Assembly: GCF_000368045.1 (NCBI RefSeq)
Contig: NZ_KB849235.1
Span: 458,245 to 522,244 of the forward strand
Length of the DNA stretch: 64,000 nt
Reading direction: 5' to 3'
From: Acinetobacter johnsonii CIP 64.6
GTDB lineage: Bacteria > Pseudomonadota > Gammaproteobacteria > Pseudomonadales > Moraxellaceae
The translations under genes and the position numbers were made by a program. Position 1 is the stretch's first letter. Each line of letters begins with the position of its first letter. Positions 25,889-34,021 of this stretch are shown here, one piece after another. The notes below the pieces were generated by a model. That model ran no database searches, was not told where the DNA came from, and saw only the letters and a program-made list of their open reading frames with translations.

Positions 25889-28363
25889 ATGGGTTTCATT
25901 TTCGCCATTCTGTTTTTAATCTGTATCCTCTGGGCTATTTTTTATTTTGAACTCAGTCGCTTAATGGCAACTGCAATCATTATTTTTGCATCCCTCTTCG
26001 CTGCTATTTTTATCAGTCCGTGGTCATTACTTCTAGGTCTGCCCTTAATTATTCTCAGCCTGATTGTGGTTATTGATCCATTACGAAAGTCTTTAATCAC
26101 TCAACCTGCCTATAAAGCTTTAGCCAAAGCAATGCCGAGTATGAGCAGTACCGAACGTGAAGCATTGGATGCAGGCACCAGTTGGTGGGAAAAAGAGTTA
26201 TTTATGGGCGCGCCTGACTGGAAAAAATTTGATGGTTATGTCTACCCTACTCTGTCTGCTGAAGAGCAATCCTTCTTAGATCATGAAGTTGAACACCTTT
26301 GTGGTTTACTCAATGAATGGGAAATTCATCATCACTTAAAAGATCTTCCTGTTGAAGCATGGCAATATATCAAAGAACAAGGCTTTTTAGGTTTAATTAT
26401 TCCCAAAGAATACGGCGGTCGTGCCTTTAGCTCCTTTGCACAAAGCCGCATCATGAGCAAAATTTCTTCACGTTCACTGACCACTGCCGTCAGTTGTATG
26501 GTGCCCAACTCTCTAGGCCCAGGTGAATTGCTTTTACATTATGGAACTGAGGAACAAAAACAACGCTACTTACCCGGACTCGCCAAAGGCGAAGAAATCC
26601 CCTGCTTTGGTTTAACCAGTCCTGAGGCTGGTTCAGACGCGGGTGCAATACCGGATACAGGCGTGGTCTGCTATGGTGTGTTTGAAGGCCAAGAAGTGCT
26701 TGGTTTACGTATGAACTTTTCAAAACGCTGGATTACACTGGCGCCTATTGCGACTGTGATTGGTCTCGCTTTTAAACTCTATGACCCTGATGGACTATTA
26801 GGCGATGCAAGCAAAACTGAATACGGCATCACCTGCGCATTATTACCTGCCAGTCATGACGGTGTCCAAGTCGGTGCACGACATAATCCTGGTTCACCCT
26901 TTATGAATGGCACGGTCGATGGACAAGATATTTTTATTCCACTCGATTGGATTATTGGTGGGGTGGAAAATGCAGGTAAAGGTTGGCGCATGCTGATGGA
27001 ATGCTTAGCCGTAGGTCGTGGGATTTCTTTGCCAGCGCTCTCCACTGCTTCCGCTGAAATGGCCTATTTAAGTGTCGGTGCTTTTGCCAAAGTCCGCCAA
27101 CAATTTAAAATTTCTGTAGGACATTTTGAAGGCGTGCAAGAAGCCACCAGTGATATTGCTAGTGGTGCGTATATGTTAGAAGCTTTTCGCTATATGGTGA
27201 CCTGTGGTTTAAATGAAGGTGGAAAACCTGCTGTTATGACAGCTATGGCCAAATACTATGCCACCGAAACCATGCGTAAAATTGTCAATCATGGGATGGA
27301 CGTCGTTGGTGGACGGGCGGTACAAATGGGTCCGCGCAATTTTTTAGCACTGAATTATCAGGCCATCCCCATTTCAATTACCGTTGAAGGGGCCAATATT
27401 TTAAGCCGTTCTTTAATGATCTTTGGTCAAGGCTCAATGCGCTGTCATCCTTATTTATATGAAGAGCTACAACTCCTCCAAGCAGAAGATACAAAGGTAG
27501 CTTTAGCGCCTTTCGACACGCTACTTTTTAAACATTTAGCTTATACTTTTAACCGCGCAGCACGTTCATTGAGTTATGGCATATTCGGTGGTCCTTCAGA
27601 TGCTTCCGCACAGACAGATGCTTTTTCACGTCCTTTTTACAAAACCATTAACCGTTACAGTGCAAACTTCGCCTTAACCGCAGACCTGTGTTTAGGCTTA
27701 CTTGCAGGCGATATTAAACGCAAAGAAATGCTTTCAGGACGTTTGGCTGACATTCATGCCCATCTATTTATCGCGACCGCTATTTTGAAGTTTTATGAAA
27801 AAGGACAACGTAGTGAAGCTGAACAACAACATGCTCAACTGGCTTTAGAAAAAGCATTTGTCCAAATTCAGGATGCATTTGATGGACTATTCGCAAACTT
27901 TCCTATGCGAGCCGCAGCTTGTGTAGCCAAATTCATCTGTTTCCCTTTTGGTCGTGTTGCCCAGCAACCAAGTGATCAGCTAAAAACACAATTAGGACGT
28001 GCGATCATGGAAAATAATCCTTTCCGTGAACAACTAAAGCAGCATGTTTTTTACAATACCGATCCCAATGACGTCTTTGGGCGTATGGAAAATGCGTTCC
28101 AAGCAGCATTAAAAATTGATCCACTGTGGACGAAGTTTAAAAAAGCGGAGTCTAGAGGACAATTTAAAGGCTTAGATTTTGAATCACATATTCAACATGC
28201 ACTTGAAATAGGATTCATCAGTCCTGAAGAAGCAGATCAGTTGATTCATTACAATGCTCAACGCTTCGATAGTATGCTCACCGATATTTTCGACCATGAG
28301 CTTGAACAAACACTCGCTTTAAAGAATCCCTACCATACAAAGGCTTCCGATATTCAACCATAA
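25889..28363 (+). CDS. fadE: Acyl-CoA dehydrogenase FadE
   Basis: FAD-dependent first enzyme of fatty acid beta-oxidation, large FadE type of 824 residues (typical FadE is 770-830). Three hydrophobic segments at the N-terminus (residues 2-70) suggest membrane attachment. The acyl-CoA dehydrogenase core follows with CFGLTSPEAGSDAGA near 250-264, a TVEGANILSRS segment near 500 and the C-terminal helical FadE extension. The start follows GGGAGG. A 228-base gap upstream holds its promoter region but no gene. It fits with the FadL-like porin and alkB of this window. Confidence 0.94.
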   Translation: MGFIFAILFLICILWAIFYFELSRLMATAIIIFASLFAAIFISPWSLLLGLPLIILSLIVVIDPLRKSLITQPAYKALAKAMPSMSSTEREALDAGTSWWEKELFMGAPDWKKFDGYVYPTLSAEEQSFLDHEVEHLCGLLNEWEIHHHLKDLPVEAWQYIKEQGFLGLIIPKEYGGRAFSSFAQSRIMSKISSRSLTTAVSCMVPNSLGPGELLLHYGTEEQKQRYLPGLAKGEEIPCFGLTSPEAGSDAGAIPDTGVVCYGVFEGQEVLGLRMNFSKRWITLAPIATVIGLAFKLYDPDGLLGDASKTEYGITCALLPASHDGVQVGARHNPGSPFMNGTVDGQDIFIPLDWIIGGVENAGKGWRMLMECLAVGRGISLPALSTASAEMAYLSVGAFAKVRQQFKISVGHFEGVQEATSDIASGAYMLEAFRYMVTCGLNEGGKPAVMTAMAKYYATETMRKIVNHGMDVVGGRAVQMGPRNFLALNYQAIPISITVEGANILSRSLMIFGQGSMRCHPYLYEELQLLQAEDTKVALAPFDTLLFKHLAYTFNRAARSLSYGIFGGPSDASAQTDAFSRPFYKTINRYSANFALTADLCLGLLAGDIKRKEMLSGRLADIHAHLFIATAILKFYEKGQRSEAEQQHAQLALEKAFVQIQDAFDGLFANFPMRAAACVAKFICFPFGRVAQQPSDQLKTQLGRAIMENNPFREQLKQHVFYNTDPNDVFGRMENAFQAALKIDPLWTKFKKAESRGQFKGLDFESHIQHALEIGFISPEEADQLIHYNAQRFDSMLTDIFDHELEQTLALKNPYHTKASDIQP

Positions 28364-28396
28364 CCATCTCATCGGTTTTCGAAACTCCTAAAAGAT

Positions 28397-28424
28397 AAAA
28401 GTCCGTTTACGGGCTTTTATTTTA
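28397..28424 (+). terminator. Terminator of fadE
   Basis: AAAAGTCCG / CGGGCTTTT hairpin with one G-T pair and a T-rich 3' side. Confidence 0.75.
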
Positions 28425-28431
28425 TCCACAC

Positions 28432-28440
28432 AATATAAAC
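28432..28440 (+). promoter_or_regulatory. DnaA-box-like site
   Basis: Exact TTATCCACA just after the fadE terminator. Confidence 0.35.
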
Positions 28441-28460
28441 CAAGACATCAAAGCGAAGTT

Positions 28461-28721
28461 TTAAATCCAATATACGTTTAAACGGTAATAGAACTCTTCC
28501 ACTTCCAAACGGACTTGATATCCCAGTTGGGTCAGTTCTGCTGAAAGATGACGAATATCTTCTAAGGGTAAATGTTTTGGCAATACGGTAAATACCGCAG
28601 TATTTCCCTGTTTCGCACTCTCCTCAATTAGTGATGCTAAACGTAATTTATAGATTTCAATATCTAAATACGCTTGGTTGGACATAATTTTTGCCTGTTC
28701 GGCATTAATAAAAGCAGCCAT
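28461..28721 (-). CDS. Small unrecognised cytoplasmic protein
   Basis: An 86-residue protein I do not recognise. The start is decided by the ribosome site: GGAGGAAAAG directly precedes the ATG at 28721, while a longer frame from 28811 would add a hydrophobic segment with no Shine-Dalgarno sequence. The product is one helical, charged domain (LASLIEESAKQGNTAVFTVLP) with a strand-rich end (YQVRLEVEEFYYRLNVYWI). It could be a structural or regulatory protein. It converges with fadE. Confidence 0.55.
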   Translation of the reverse strand: MAAFINAEQAKIMSNQAYLDIEIYKLRLASLIEESAKQGNTAVFTVLPKHLPLEDIRHLSAELTQLGYQVRLEVEEFYYRLNVYWI

Positions 28722-28940
28722 CTTTTCCTCCAAATTCGCCCAAGTATTGACTATGAAACTAACGCAGATCAAAACAACGTATAACGTGATTTGGTAACAC
28801 TGTGTAGCCATTCCTTAGAGAAATAACAATAAGAATCAAATCTATTTAAAAAGTCATCCACTACAACCCAAATTTTTCTGTTCACCAAACTCACTTACCG
28901 TTACAGAAAAAATAAATAAAGTTACCATCTATTTTATTTA

Positions 28941-28965
28941 AATAATAATTGTTATCATTTGCAAT
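28941..28965 (+). promoter_or_regulatory. Fur-like operator
   Basis: The run AATAATAATTGTTATCATT matches about 12 of 19 positions of the GATAATGATAATCATTATC Fur consensus, in the leader of the PepSY operon. Iron control fits the genes that follow. Confidence 0.5.
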
Positions 28966-28996
28966 ATTGTTTACTAAATACACCAACTCTCTTCTC

Positions 28997-29347
28997 ATGA
29001 ATAGCACCACTCAAATTGATGCCTTGGTTCATTCGGAAAAAGTCCGTCCGAAGCCTGCCAAAAAGAAGAAAGTCGACACACCACTTAGCTACCGTCTAAT
29101 GGTGTTGTATCGATTTGCACTTGCGTTGCTCGGAGGTTATCTCCTTGCTGCGCTCTCTGCGTTAACCATTGCTAAAGTCTTTATTGCAAATCCTGTGAAT
29201 GCGGCCATGAGCGCCACACTCATTGCATTTTGTCTTAACTGTGCTGCCTTTATTTGGGTCTTTATGGTTCCAAAAACCTTAAAAGCAACGCTCGGCATTG
29301 CTGTGCCATGTATTGCACTGTATGCCCTACTCAAATTTTTAGGATAG
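28997..29347 (+). CDS. DUF3649-like membrane protein
   Basis: A 116-residue inner-membrane protein with a polar, lysine-rich head (PKPAKKKKVDTPL) and three hydrophobic segments (about residues 35-55, 65-85 and 92-113). The pattern and place, just before a PepSY membrane protein, fit the DUF3649 family. The ATG at 28997 is preferred over the TTG at 28949. It opens an iron-linked operon. Function is unknown, but such genes occur with ferric-siderophore uptake. Confidence 0.65.
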   Translation: MNSTTQIDALVHSEKVRPKPAKKKKVDTPLSYRLMVLYRFALALLGGYLLAALSALTIAKVFIANPVNAAMSATLIAFCLNCAAFIWVFMVPKTLKATLGIAVPCIALYALLKFLG

Positions 29348-29354
29348 TTTTTCA

Positions 29355-31082
29355 ATGCGTGTTGATCAAAAAGCGGAAGGACCGCGCCAATCCATGTCAT
29401 GGTTGCATACATGGGCCAGTCTCATTTTAGGGTGGCTGCTGTATGCAATTTTTGTGACTGGAACCCTGAGTTTTTTCCAAAATGAAATTTCTACTTGGAT
29501 GAAACCCGAAACACATCAATCTATCCCTGCGCAGTCTCAAGTGCAACAGATGCAGATCGCGCTCAACTATTTACAGAAAAACCACCCAGATGCAGGCAGT
29601 TGGAACATTCAGCTACCAAACTCACGACAAACCACAACTGAAGTGACTATTCGTGCCGTTGGTGAAGACCCTAAAGCACGTCGTGGTGGAACACGCATCA
29701 CTTTAGACAGTGCGACTGGTGAAGTGATTGAACCACGAGATACGCGTGGTGGTGGGTTCCTGTACCGTTTCCATTTTGAATTGTACGGTTTACCCCGCCT
29801 GTGGACGCGTTGGTTGGTCGGGATTACCACCATGTTCATGTTGGTCGCAATTGTTAGCGGCATCATTACCCATAAAAAAATCTTTAAAGATTTCTTTACC
29901 TTTCGCTCTGGCAAAGGTCAGCGTTCATGGCTGGATGCACACAATGCAACCGCTGTTTTTGCATTGCCTTTTCATCTAATGATTACCTTTAGTGGCTTAC
30001 TACTGCTCATGTTTATGTTCATGCCTTGGGGAATTAACCAAGCTTATGAAAATCGACAACAGTTTTTACGTGACCAACAGGCCAGCATGATTGAGCAGCT
30101 CCAAAAAGCTGAAGATCAGCAGCGCGAAGATCGAGGTCAACGCGAAGGTGAAAGAGCGGCTCGTGGAGAACGTGGACAGCAACGCGGTGAACATGCTCAA
30201 GGTCGTGGTGAGGAACGTCCACAACCCGAACTCCGCCCTGCCCCACTGACAGACTTAGCCCCAATTATGGCAGCGGTACAACAACAGTGGAAAGACAATC
30301 CAATTGCTTCAATTAACATTATTTCACCCAATACAGACCAAGCCAAAATTGAGTTACGTGCCTTGCGTGCTGAAAGCGTCGCACATCGCAATGTATATGC
30401 AACCATCAACTACAATGGGGTCACGGGTCAAGATGAAACGGATAAAAATATACGGATAAAAAACCCATCTATTCCAAGTGGCATCTATAACGTGGTCACC
30501 GTCTTACACGAAGCTCGCGGCGTCGATTTGGCTCTTCGTTGGTTGCTATTCTGTTCGGGTATTTTAGGTACGCTCATGGTCGCTACAGGTCTGATTCTTT
30601 GGTGTGTAAAACGCGCACCCCAACAGCAAAAAAAAGGCTATAAATCGTTTGGTTTCCGACTGGTTGAAGTCCTGAATATTGCAGCCATTATTGGTTTACC
30701 TTTGGCCTGCGCAGCATATTTTTATGCCAACCGTTTCATTCCAGCAGATGTAGAAATGCGTCTAAACTGGGAGATCCGTAGCTTCTTTACAGTATGGTTA
30801 CTCACGCTAATTTATTCCATTTTCCGTACCCACCGCCAAGCATGGTTAGACTTACTTTTATTGGCAACACTCGCTTTCGCCCTGCTGCCAGTGGTCAACT
30901 TGATGACAGGCGGTCAAGCTTTGTGGAACAGCATTCCGCAAGGCCAATGGATGATTGCATCGGTTGACCTAGCCATGTGGGTAATGGCAGTGATTTTTTA
31001 TTTCGCTTATGACAAAGTTAAAAAACATCAAGGTTTGCCGAATAAAAAAGTGAAAACACTTGTTCAGGAGGCCGAAGCATGA
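29355..31082 (+). CDS. PepSY-domain membrane protein (ferric-siderophore reductase type)
   Basis: A 575-residue inner-membrane protein. One membrane span near residues 14-40 is followed by a periplasmic PepSY domain, a second span near 150-170, a Gln/Arg/Glu-rich insertion near 240-300, another PepSY-like periplasmic part, then four or five more spans near 395-560. Conserved His residues lie in the membrane-proximal parts (HNATAVFALPFHL near 194-206). The family includes proteins that reduce or process ferric siderophores. Seven bases after the DUF3649-like gene and overlapping the next gene by 4 bases. Confidence 0.82.
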   Translation: MRVDQKAEGPRQSMSWLHTWASLILGWLLYAIFVTGTLSFFQNEISTWMKPETHQSIPAQSQVQQMQIALNYLQKNHPDAGSWNIQLPNSRQTTTEVTIRAVGEDPKARRGGTRITLDSATGEVIEPRDTRGGGFLYRFHFELYGLPRLWTRWLVGITTMFMLVAIVSGIITHKKIFKDFFTFRSGKGQRSWLDAHNATAVFALPFHLMITFSGLLLLMFMFMPWGINQAYENRQQFLRDQQASMIEQLQKAEDQQREDRGQREGERAARGERGQQRGEHAQGRGEERPQPELRPAPLTDLAPIMAAVQQQWKDNPIASINIISPNTDQAKIELRALRAESVAHRNVYATINYNGVTGQDETDKNIRIKNPSIPSGIYNVVTVLHEARGVDLALRWLLFCSGILGTLMVATGLILWCVKRAPQQQKKGYKSFGFRLVEVLNIAAIIGLPLACAAYFYANRFIPADVEMRLNWEIRSFFTVWLLTLIYSIFRTHRQAWLDLLLLATLAFALLPVVNLMTGGQALWNSIPQGQWMIASVDLAMWVMAVIFYFAYDKVKKHQGLPNKKVKTLVQEAEA

Positions 31083-31417
31083 TTTGGTTTCTGATCATTT
31101 GGACTTTAGCGACCTTAGGTTTTTTTGCACTTGCTAGCAGTATGTCTAAGCACCAAAAGCAAATCTTTGCTAAAGAACTGACACTTCAGCAAACACGCTT
31201 AGCAACCACTGTGGGTTGGTTACTGTTAATTGTTTCTTTGCTCATTTGCTTAACGCAAGGACATTGGAGTACCGAAATCAGTTATTGGATTGGCGTAATT
31301 AGCTTCGCTGCACTGTTTGTTGGATTTTGCTTAAGTTATTTTGAGCAAAAAATTAAGAATATCGCTGTTTCAGTTTTACTCTTATTTATATTCAGCCTAA
31401 CTTTGCACCTGATCTGA
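31079..31417 (+). CDS. DUF3325-like membrane protein
   Basis: A 112-residue inner-membrane protein with four hydrophobic segments (residues 2-22, 44-60, 70-90, 95-111). Its place after DUF3649 and PepSY genes, overlapping the previous stop by ATGA, fits DUF3325. The function is unknown; it is probably a subunit of an iron-related membrane complex. A terminator follows a few bases after the stop. Confidence 0.65.
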   Translation: MIWFLIIWTLATLGFFALASSMSKHQKQIFAKELTLQQTRLATTVGWLLLIVSLLICLTQGHWSTEISYWIGVISFAALFVGFCLSYFEQKIKNIAVSVLLLFIFSLTLHLI

Positions 31418-31421
31418 ACCT

Positions 31422-31447
31422 AAAAGCCAATCTTCGGATTGGCTTTT
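31422..31447 (+). terminator. Terminator of the PepSY operon
   Basis: AAAAGCCAATC / GATTGGCTTTTT stem with a TTCG tetraloop. Confidence 0.92.
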
Positions 31448-31496
31448 TCACTTGAAAGCATTAGGCTATCCACAGTTTAAATCTTTGGTTATTTGT

Positions 31497-32015
31497 ATGC
31501 CTCAATCTCCTAAAATTCCTGCTGAATTGGTCAACCTCGCAACAACGGGTAATAGTGACGCTCAATTTGAACTTGCTGAACTGTATATGCAAAGTGAAAA
31601 TGAAGATGAAATTACGCTTGCAGAAGAATGGGCACTCAAAGCAGCAGCATTGGGTCATGTGGAAGCCATGTATTGGCTAGGTGAAGGTTATGCTTTTTAT
31701 GCCAAAGAACTTCGTGAAGAAGATCCAAGCGAAGCTGAAACCTACTTTGGACATGCACATCACTGGTTAAAACAGGCCGCTGAGCTGAAACACCCTACTG
31801 CAATATTAGAGTTAGCTGGTTTTTACCGTCGGGGCGATGTGGTTGAAAAAGATGTCGCTAAGTCAATTGAACTGGTACAACAAGCAGCGGAACTGGGTGA
31901 AGCTCAAGCCATGCGTGATTTGGCCTTCATTTATGAAAATGCATTAGGTATCGATGCAGATGAAGTAAAAGCCAAATACTGGCACGACCAGGCGAATGCC
32001 GCAGAACAAGAATAA
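31497..32015 (+). CDS. Sel1-like repeat protein
   Basis: A 172-residue protein built of tetratricopeptide-like Sel1 repeats: A-x-x-x-LG-x-EAMYWLGEGY, then HPTAILELAGFYRRGD and AQAMRDLAFIYENALG. These alpha-alpha superhelices bind proteins. The ATG at 31497 replaces a TTG start at 31452 that lies only a few bases after the terminator. No signal peptide is seen, so it is probably cytoplasmic. Its partner is unknown. Confidence 0.82.
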   Translation: MPQSPKIPAELVNLATTGNSDAQFELAELYMQSENEDEITLAEEWALKAAALGHVEAMYWLGEGYAFYAKELREEDPSEAETYFGHAHHWLKQAAELKHPTAILELAGFYRRGDVVEKDVAKSIELVQQAAELGEAQAMRDLAFIYENALGIDADEVKAKYWHDQANAAEQE

Positions 32016-32035
32016 ACACAAGTCCTCCTTTGATG

Positions 32036-32073
32036 TCATGCCAGTTAGTGAATAAACTGACTGGCATTTTTTA
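32036..32073 (+). terminator. Terminator of the Sel1 gene
   Basis: ATGCCAG / CTGGCAT stem with a long loop containing a nested pairing, followed by TTTTTT. Confidence 0.75.
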
Positions 32074-32095
32074 AATTTCATTCGATGGGCCATAA

Positions 32096-32232
32096 GGTCA
32101 TCCGCAACCTAAGCAAGGATAAAAGCAATGCTTTTATTTACAGCGTAAGACGAAGTAATCGCCTTTAAAATGAATTGTTTTTGCAACAAAAGGCGCTCTA
32201 CATTCAGAACGTAAACAGATTTTTCGGATGAC
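32096..32232. repeat. Candidate flanked inverted repeat
   Basis: GTCATCCG near 32097 is matched by its complement CGGATGAC at 32225-32232, about 130 bases apart, with a GGATAAAAGCAATGCTTTTA palindrome inside. Followed by a TTGGTTCTTT stretch. This might be a small mobile (MITE-like) or regulatory structure in an otherwise gene-free gap; only one copy is seen here. Confidence 0.3.
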
Positions 32233-32283
32233 AAATGTTTTTGGTTCTTTCGCCGAAACAAAAGAACGCCCAAAAAATTGGAC

Positions 32284-33234
32284 TTAAAACTTACGCACAA
32301 AAATAATATCTAAATCCTGCTTCGGCACAAAATTCTTTTCTGTCATTTGAAATTGTGTCGAACTGATCTTTTTCACCTGACCCTTCCAACAAAATGAAAC
32401 CAGCTCATTCGGGTCACGCTCAATGGTCAGTTTAAAACTTTGAATAGGTTTCGCCCAATTTGCACCCGTTTTTAAGATATAGCCCAAGGCTTGATAAGGT
32501 GCATATTGCGACTTGGCCTTTTTCAAACCTGCTTTAAAGTTTTGATCCATACAATAGATCTTTTCATCTTCTTCTGGATATAAAGAGACCGAACCACCGA
32601 CCAATGGCATGTATTCATGTTGTACATGGGTCAACGCATTGGCCTTAAACTTCTGCTGCCAACTATAAATAATTTGCGATTCCCAATAAATTTCATCATC
32701 CGCCTGATAGGGCTTTAAAAGCTGCTGCACTGTTTTGTCCTGACAACGATACAAACGCTGATTAAGCGTAGAGTCTTGTTGCAATAACCACGGATACGTC
32801 AAATCTCGATCGGAAAAACCACATTTTTTCAAACCTGCAGTCACATCGACGACGTCACCATTGGAATTGAAGTCTCCACTAGCTGTTAAAGCGGGTAAAA
32901 ATGCACGCACATGCGTTTCTGGCTGAATCTTTTGTGCATTGGCTTGTACTTTAAAGCTTTGAATCAATTGTTCGGTATGCGCAAAATCGCTTTCACGCGA
33001 ACTGCCCACACGCGGCAAGGGAAATAAAACAGTTTCCGTAATATCTTGATTTGTAAGATTTTTAAATTGGTAATTCACCCGAATGATGTTTTTACTGATA
33101 AACAAATCTTCACTTTGCATACTGATTTTTGGATTTTTCAGATATTGCACACCGCCTGTTGCCACAAAACCCGTACTGTCATTCGCACTAATCTGCATAG
33201 AAATGAACACGCATAGACCGAGGATCTTTTTCAT
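32284..33234 (-). CDS. Exported DUF4424-like protein
   Basis: A 316-residue periplasmic protein with a signal peptide (MKKILGLCVFISMQISANDS). The FVATGGVQYLKNPKISMQSEDLFIS opening (about residues 23-47) and the strong strand periodicity fit DUF4424, a family of unknown function with a shared beta fold. Several Cys residues (GLKKCGFS, LYRCQDK, YCMDQ, SFCWKG) may form disulfides. It is 20 bases downstream of the C39-like gene on the same strand, so the two are probably one operon. Confidence 0.7.
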   Translation of the reverse strand: MKKILGLCVFISMQISANDSTGFVATGGVQYLKNPKISMQSEDLFISKNIIRVNYQFKNLTNQDITETVLFPLPRVGSSRESDFAHTEQLIQSFKVQANAQKIQPETHVRAFLPALTASGDFNSNGDVVDVTAGLKKCGFSDRDLTYPWLLQQDSTLNQRLYRCQDKTVQQLLKPYQADDEIYWESQIIYSWQQKFKANALTHVQHEYMPLVGGSVSLYPEEDEKIYCMDQNFKAGLKKAKSQYAPYQALGYILKTGANWAKPIQSFKLTIERDPNELVSFCWKGQVKKISSTQFQMTEKNFVPKQDLDIIFVRKF

Positions 33235-33254
33235 TTAACGTCTTCTTTTCATGT

Positions 33255-33788
33255 TTATTGTGCTGTTTCCATGCGAGCGCTTGAATGATCAAGCACGATC
33301 ACTTGTCGGCAGATGCCCTCAACTTGACGTTGCTGTTCAAATACAGATGCAAGCATCGCATCAAAACTGTCAAAGAAACAGATTTCCTGCTCATCTATAG
33401 AATAAACCAGTGAATGGTTTCCGATGCCTTCTAAAGTATCGTAATAGACAATGATAAATTTATTTTGCTCAAATGCCTGTTGAATTTGTTGGTAATTGAT
33501 GGCCGCTAAAACTGGCAGTTTTAGTTGCTCAGCTTCTGCATAACTCAATTTTTCTTGTGCTTGAAGCTCTGGGTCTTCATCAGTATAAAATTGAACATCA
33601 AAGCCAAATTTCTTTAATCCGACTGCCAAGCCAATGGTTGTCGTTCCGTTTTCTGCATCATAACCACAGACCTCTATCAACTGTTCAATATCCGCATCGA
33701 TATATAAATGCTGGAGTAGCATCCATACCGCATAAATACCGCCATTAGCTTCAAGGTTCATTAAGGATTCAGGGATATTCACGGCCAT
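33255..33788 (-). CDS. C39-like peptidase-fold protein lacking the catalytic Cys
   Basis: A 177-residue protein whose fold pattern matches C39-like (papain-type) peptidases: a helix-start motif, then an NxxTTIGLAVGLKKFGFDV block near residues 43-62, and a final GIGNHSLVYSID, which would hold the catalytic His and Asp/Asn. Where C39 enzymes have the nucleophile (DCGPAAL), this protein reads NGGIYAVWML near residues 14-23, so the Cys is Gly. It is therefore probably a pseudo-peptidase or binding protein. The start at 33788 is preferred because a longer frame would run into the ahcY promoter and riboswitch region. Confidence 0.6.
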   Translation of the reverse strand: MAVNIPESLMNLEANGGIYAVWMLLQHLYIDADIEQLIEVCGYDAENGTTTIGLAVGLKKFGFDVQFYTDEDPELQAQEKLSYAEAEQLKLPVLAAINYQQIQQAFEQNKFIIVYYDTLEGIGNHSLVYSIDEQEICFFDSFDAMLASVFEQQRQVEGICRQVIVLDHSSARMETAQ

Positions 33789-33835
33789 AACACAATTCAA
33801 AAAAGATGATTGTGTTGATAATAAACAAAACATCG

Positions 33836-33864
33836 TTGGAACTAAATCAATTTCCAAGTACAAT
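33836..33864 (+). promoter_or_regulatory. Sigma-70 promoter of the ahcY transcript
   Basis: TTGGAA at 33836-33841 and TACAAT at 33859-33864 with 17 bases between them. The predicted transcript would begin at about 33870, immediately before the riboswitch. Confidence 0.6.
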
Positions 33865-33873
33865 ACTTCGCTA

Positions 33874-33990
33874 GTCGAGGGATGCTGCGACTTTTTCACA
33901 GGCTGATTTTCAAAAACAGTAATGTGAAATCGCTAGGCTCGACGATCCGGTTCAAATCCTTTTTGAATCAACAACGGCATCCGCGAACTG
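33874..33990 (+). ncRNA. SAH riboswitch upstream of ahcY
   Basis: The RNA leader carries the conserved parts of the S-adenosylhomocysteine riboswitch. P1 is GGATGC (33880-33885) with GCATCC (33977-33982). The pseudoknot is TCGAG (33875-33879) with CTCGA (33938-33942). P2 is GCGA plus TTTCACA on the left with TGTGAAATCGC on the right, and a P4-like stem GTTCAAA / TTTGAAT sits after it. The conserved AGGCTCGA and CAACGGC segments are present. Known members turn on SAH hydrolase when SAH accumulates, and the gene downstream is exactly that enzyme. Confidence 0.85.
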
Positions 33991-34021
33991 AATGATCAAT
34001 TTTTTATATTAGGAGATCGTG

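Noticed and set aside
28722..28811. Hydrophobic N-terminal extension of the 86-residue ORF (looks like a membrane anchor)
   Set aside because: GGAGGAAAAG directly before the ATG at 28721 marks the real start. The extension has no ribosome site.
33789..33899. N-terminal extension of the C39-like ORF
   Set aside because: The extra codons would run across the ahcY promoter and the 5' part of the SAH riboswitch, and lie before the conserved domain. The ATG at 33788 is preferred.
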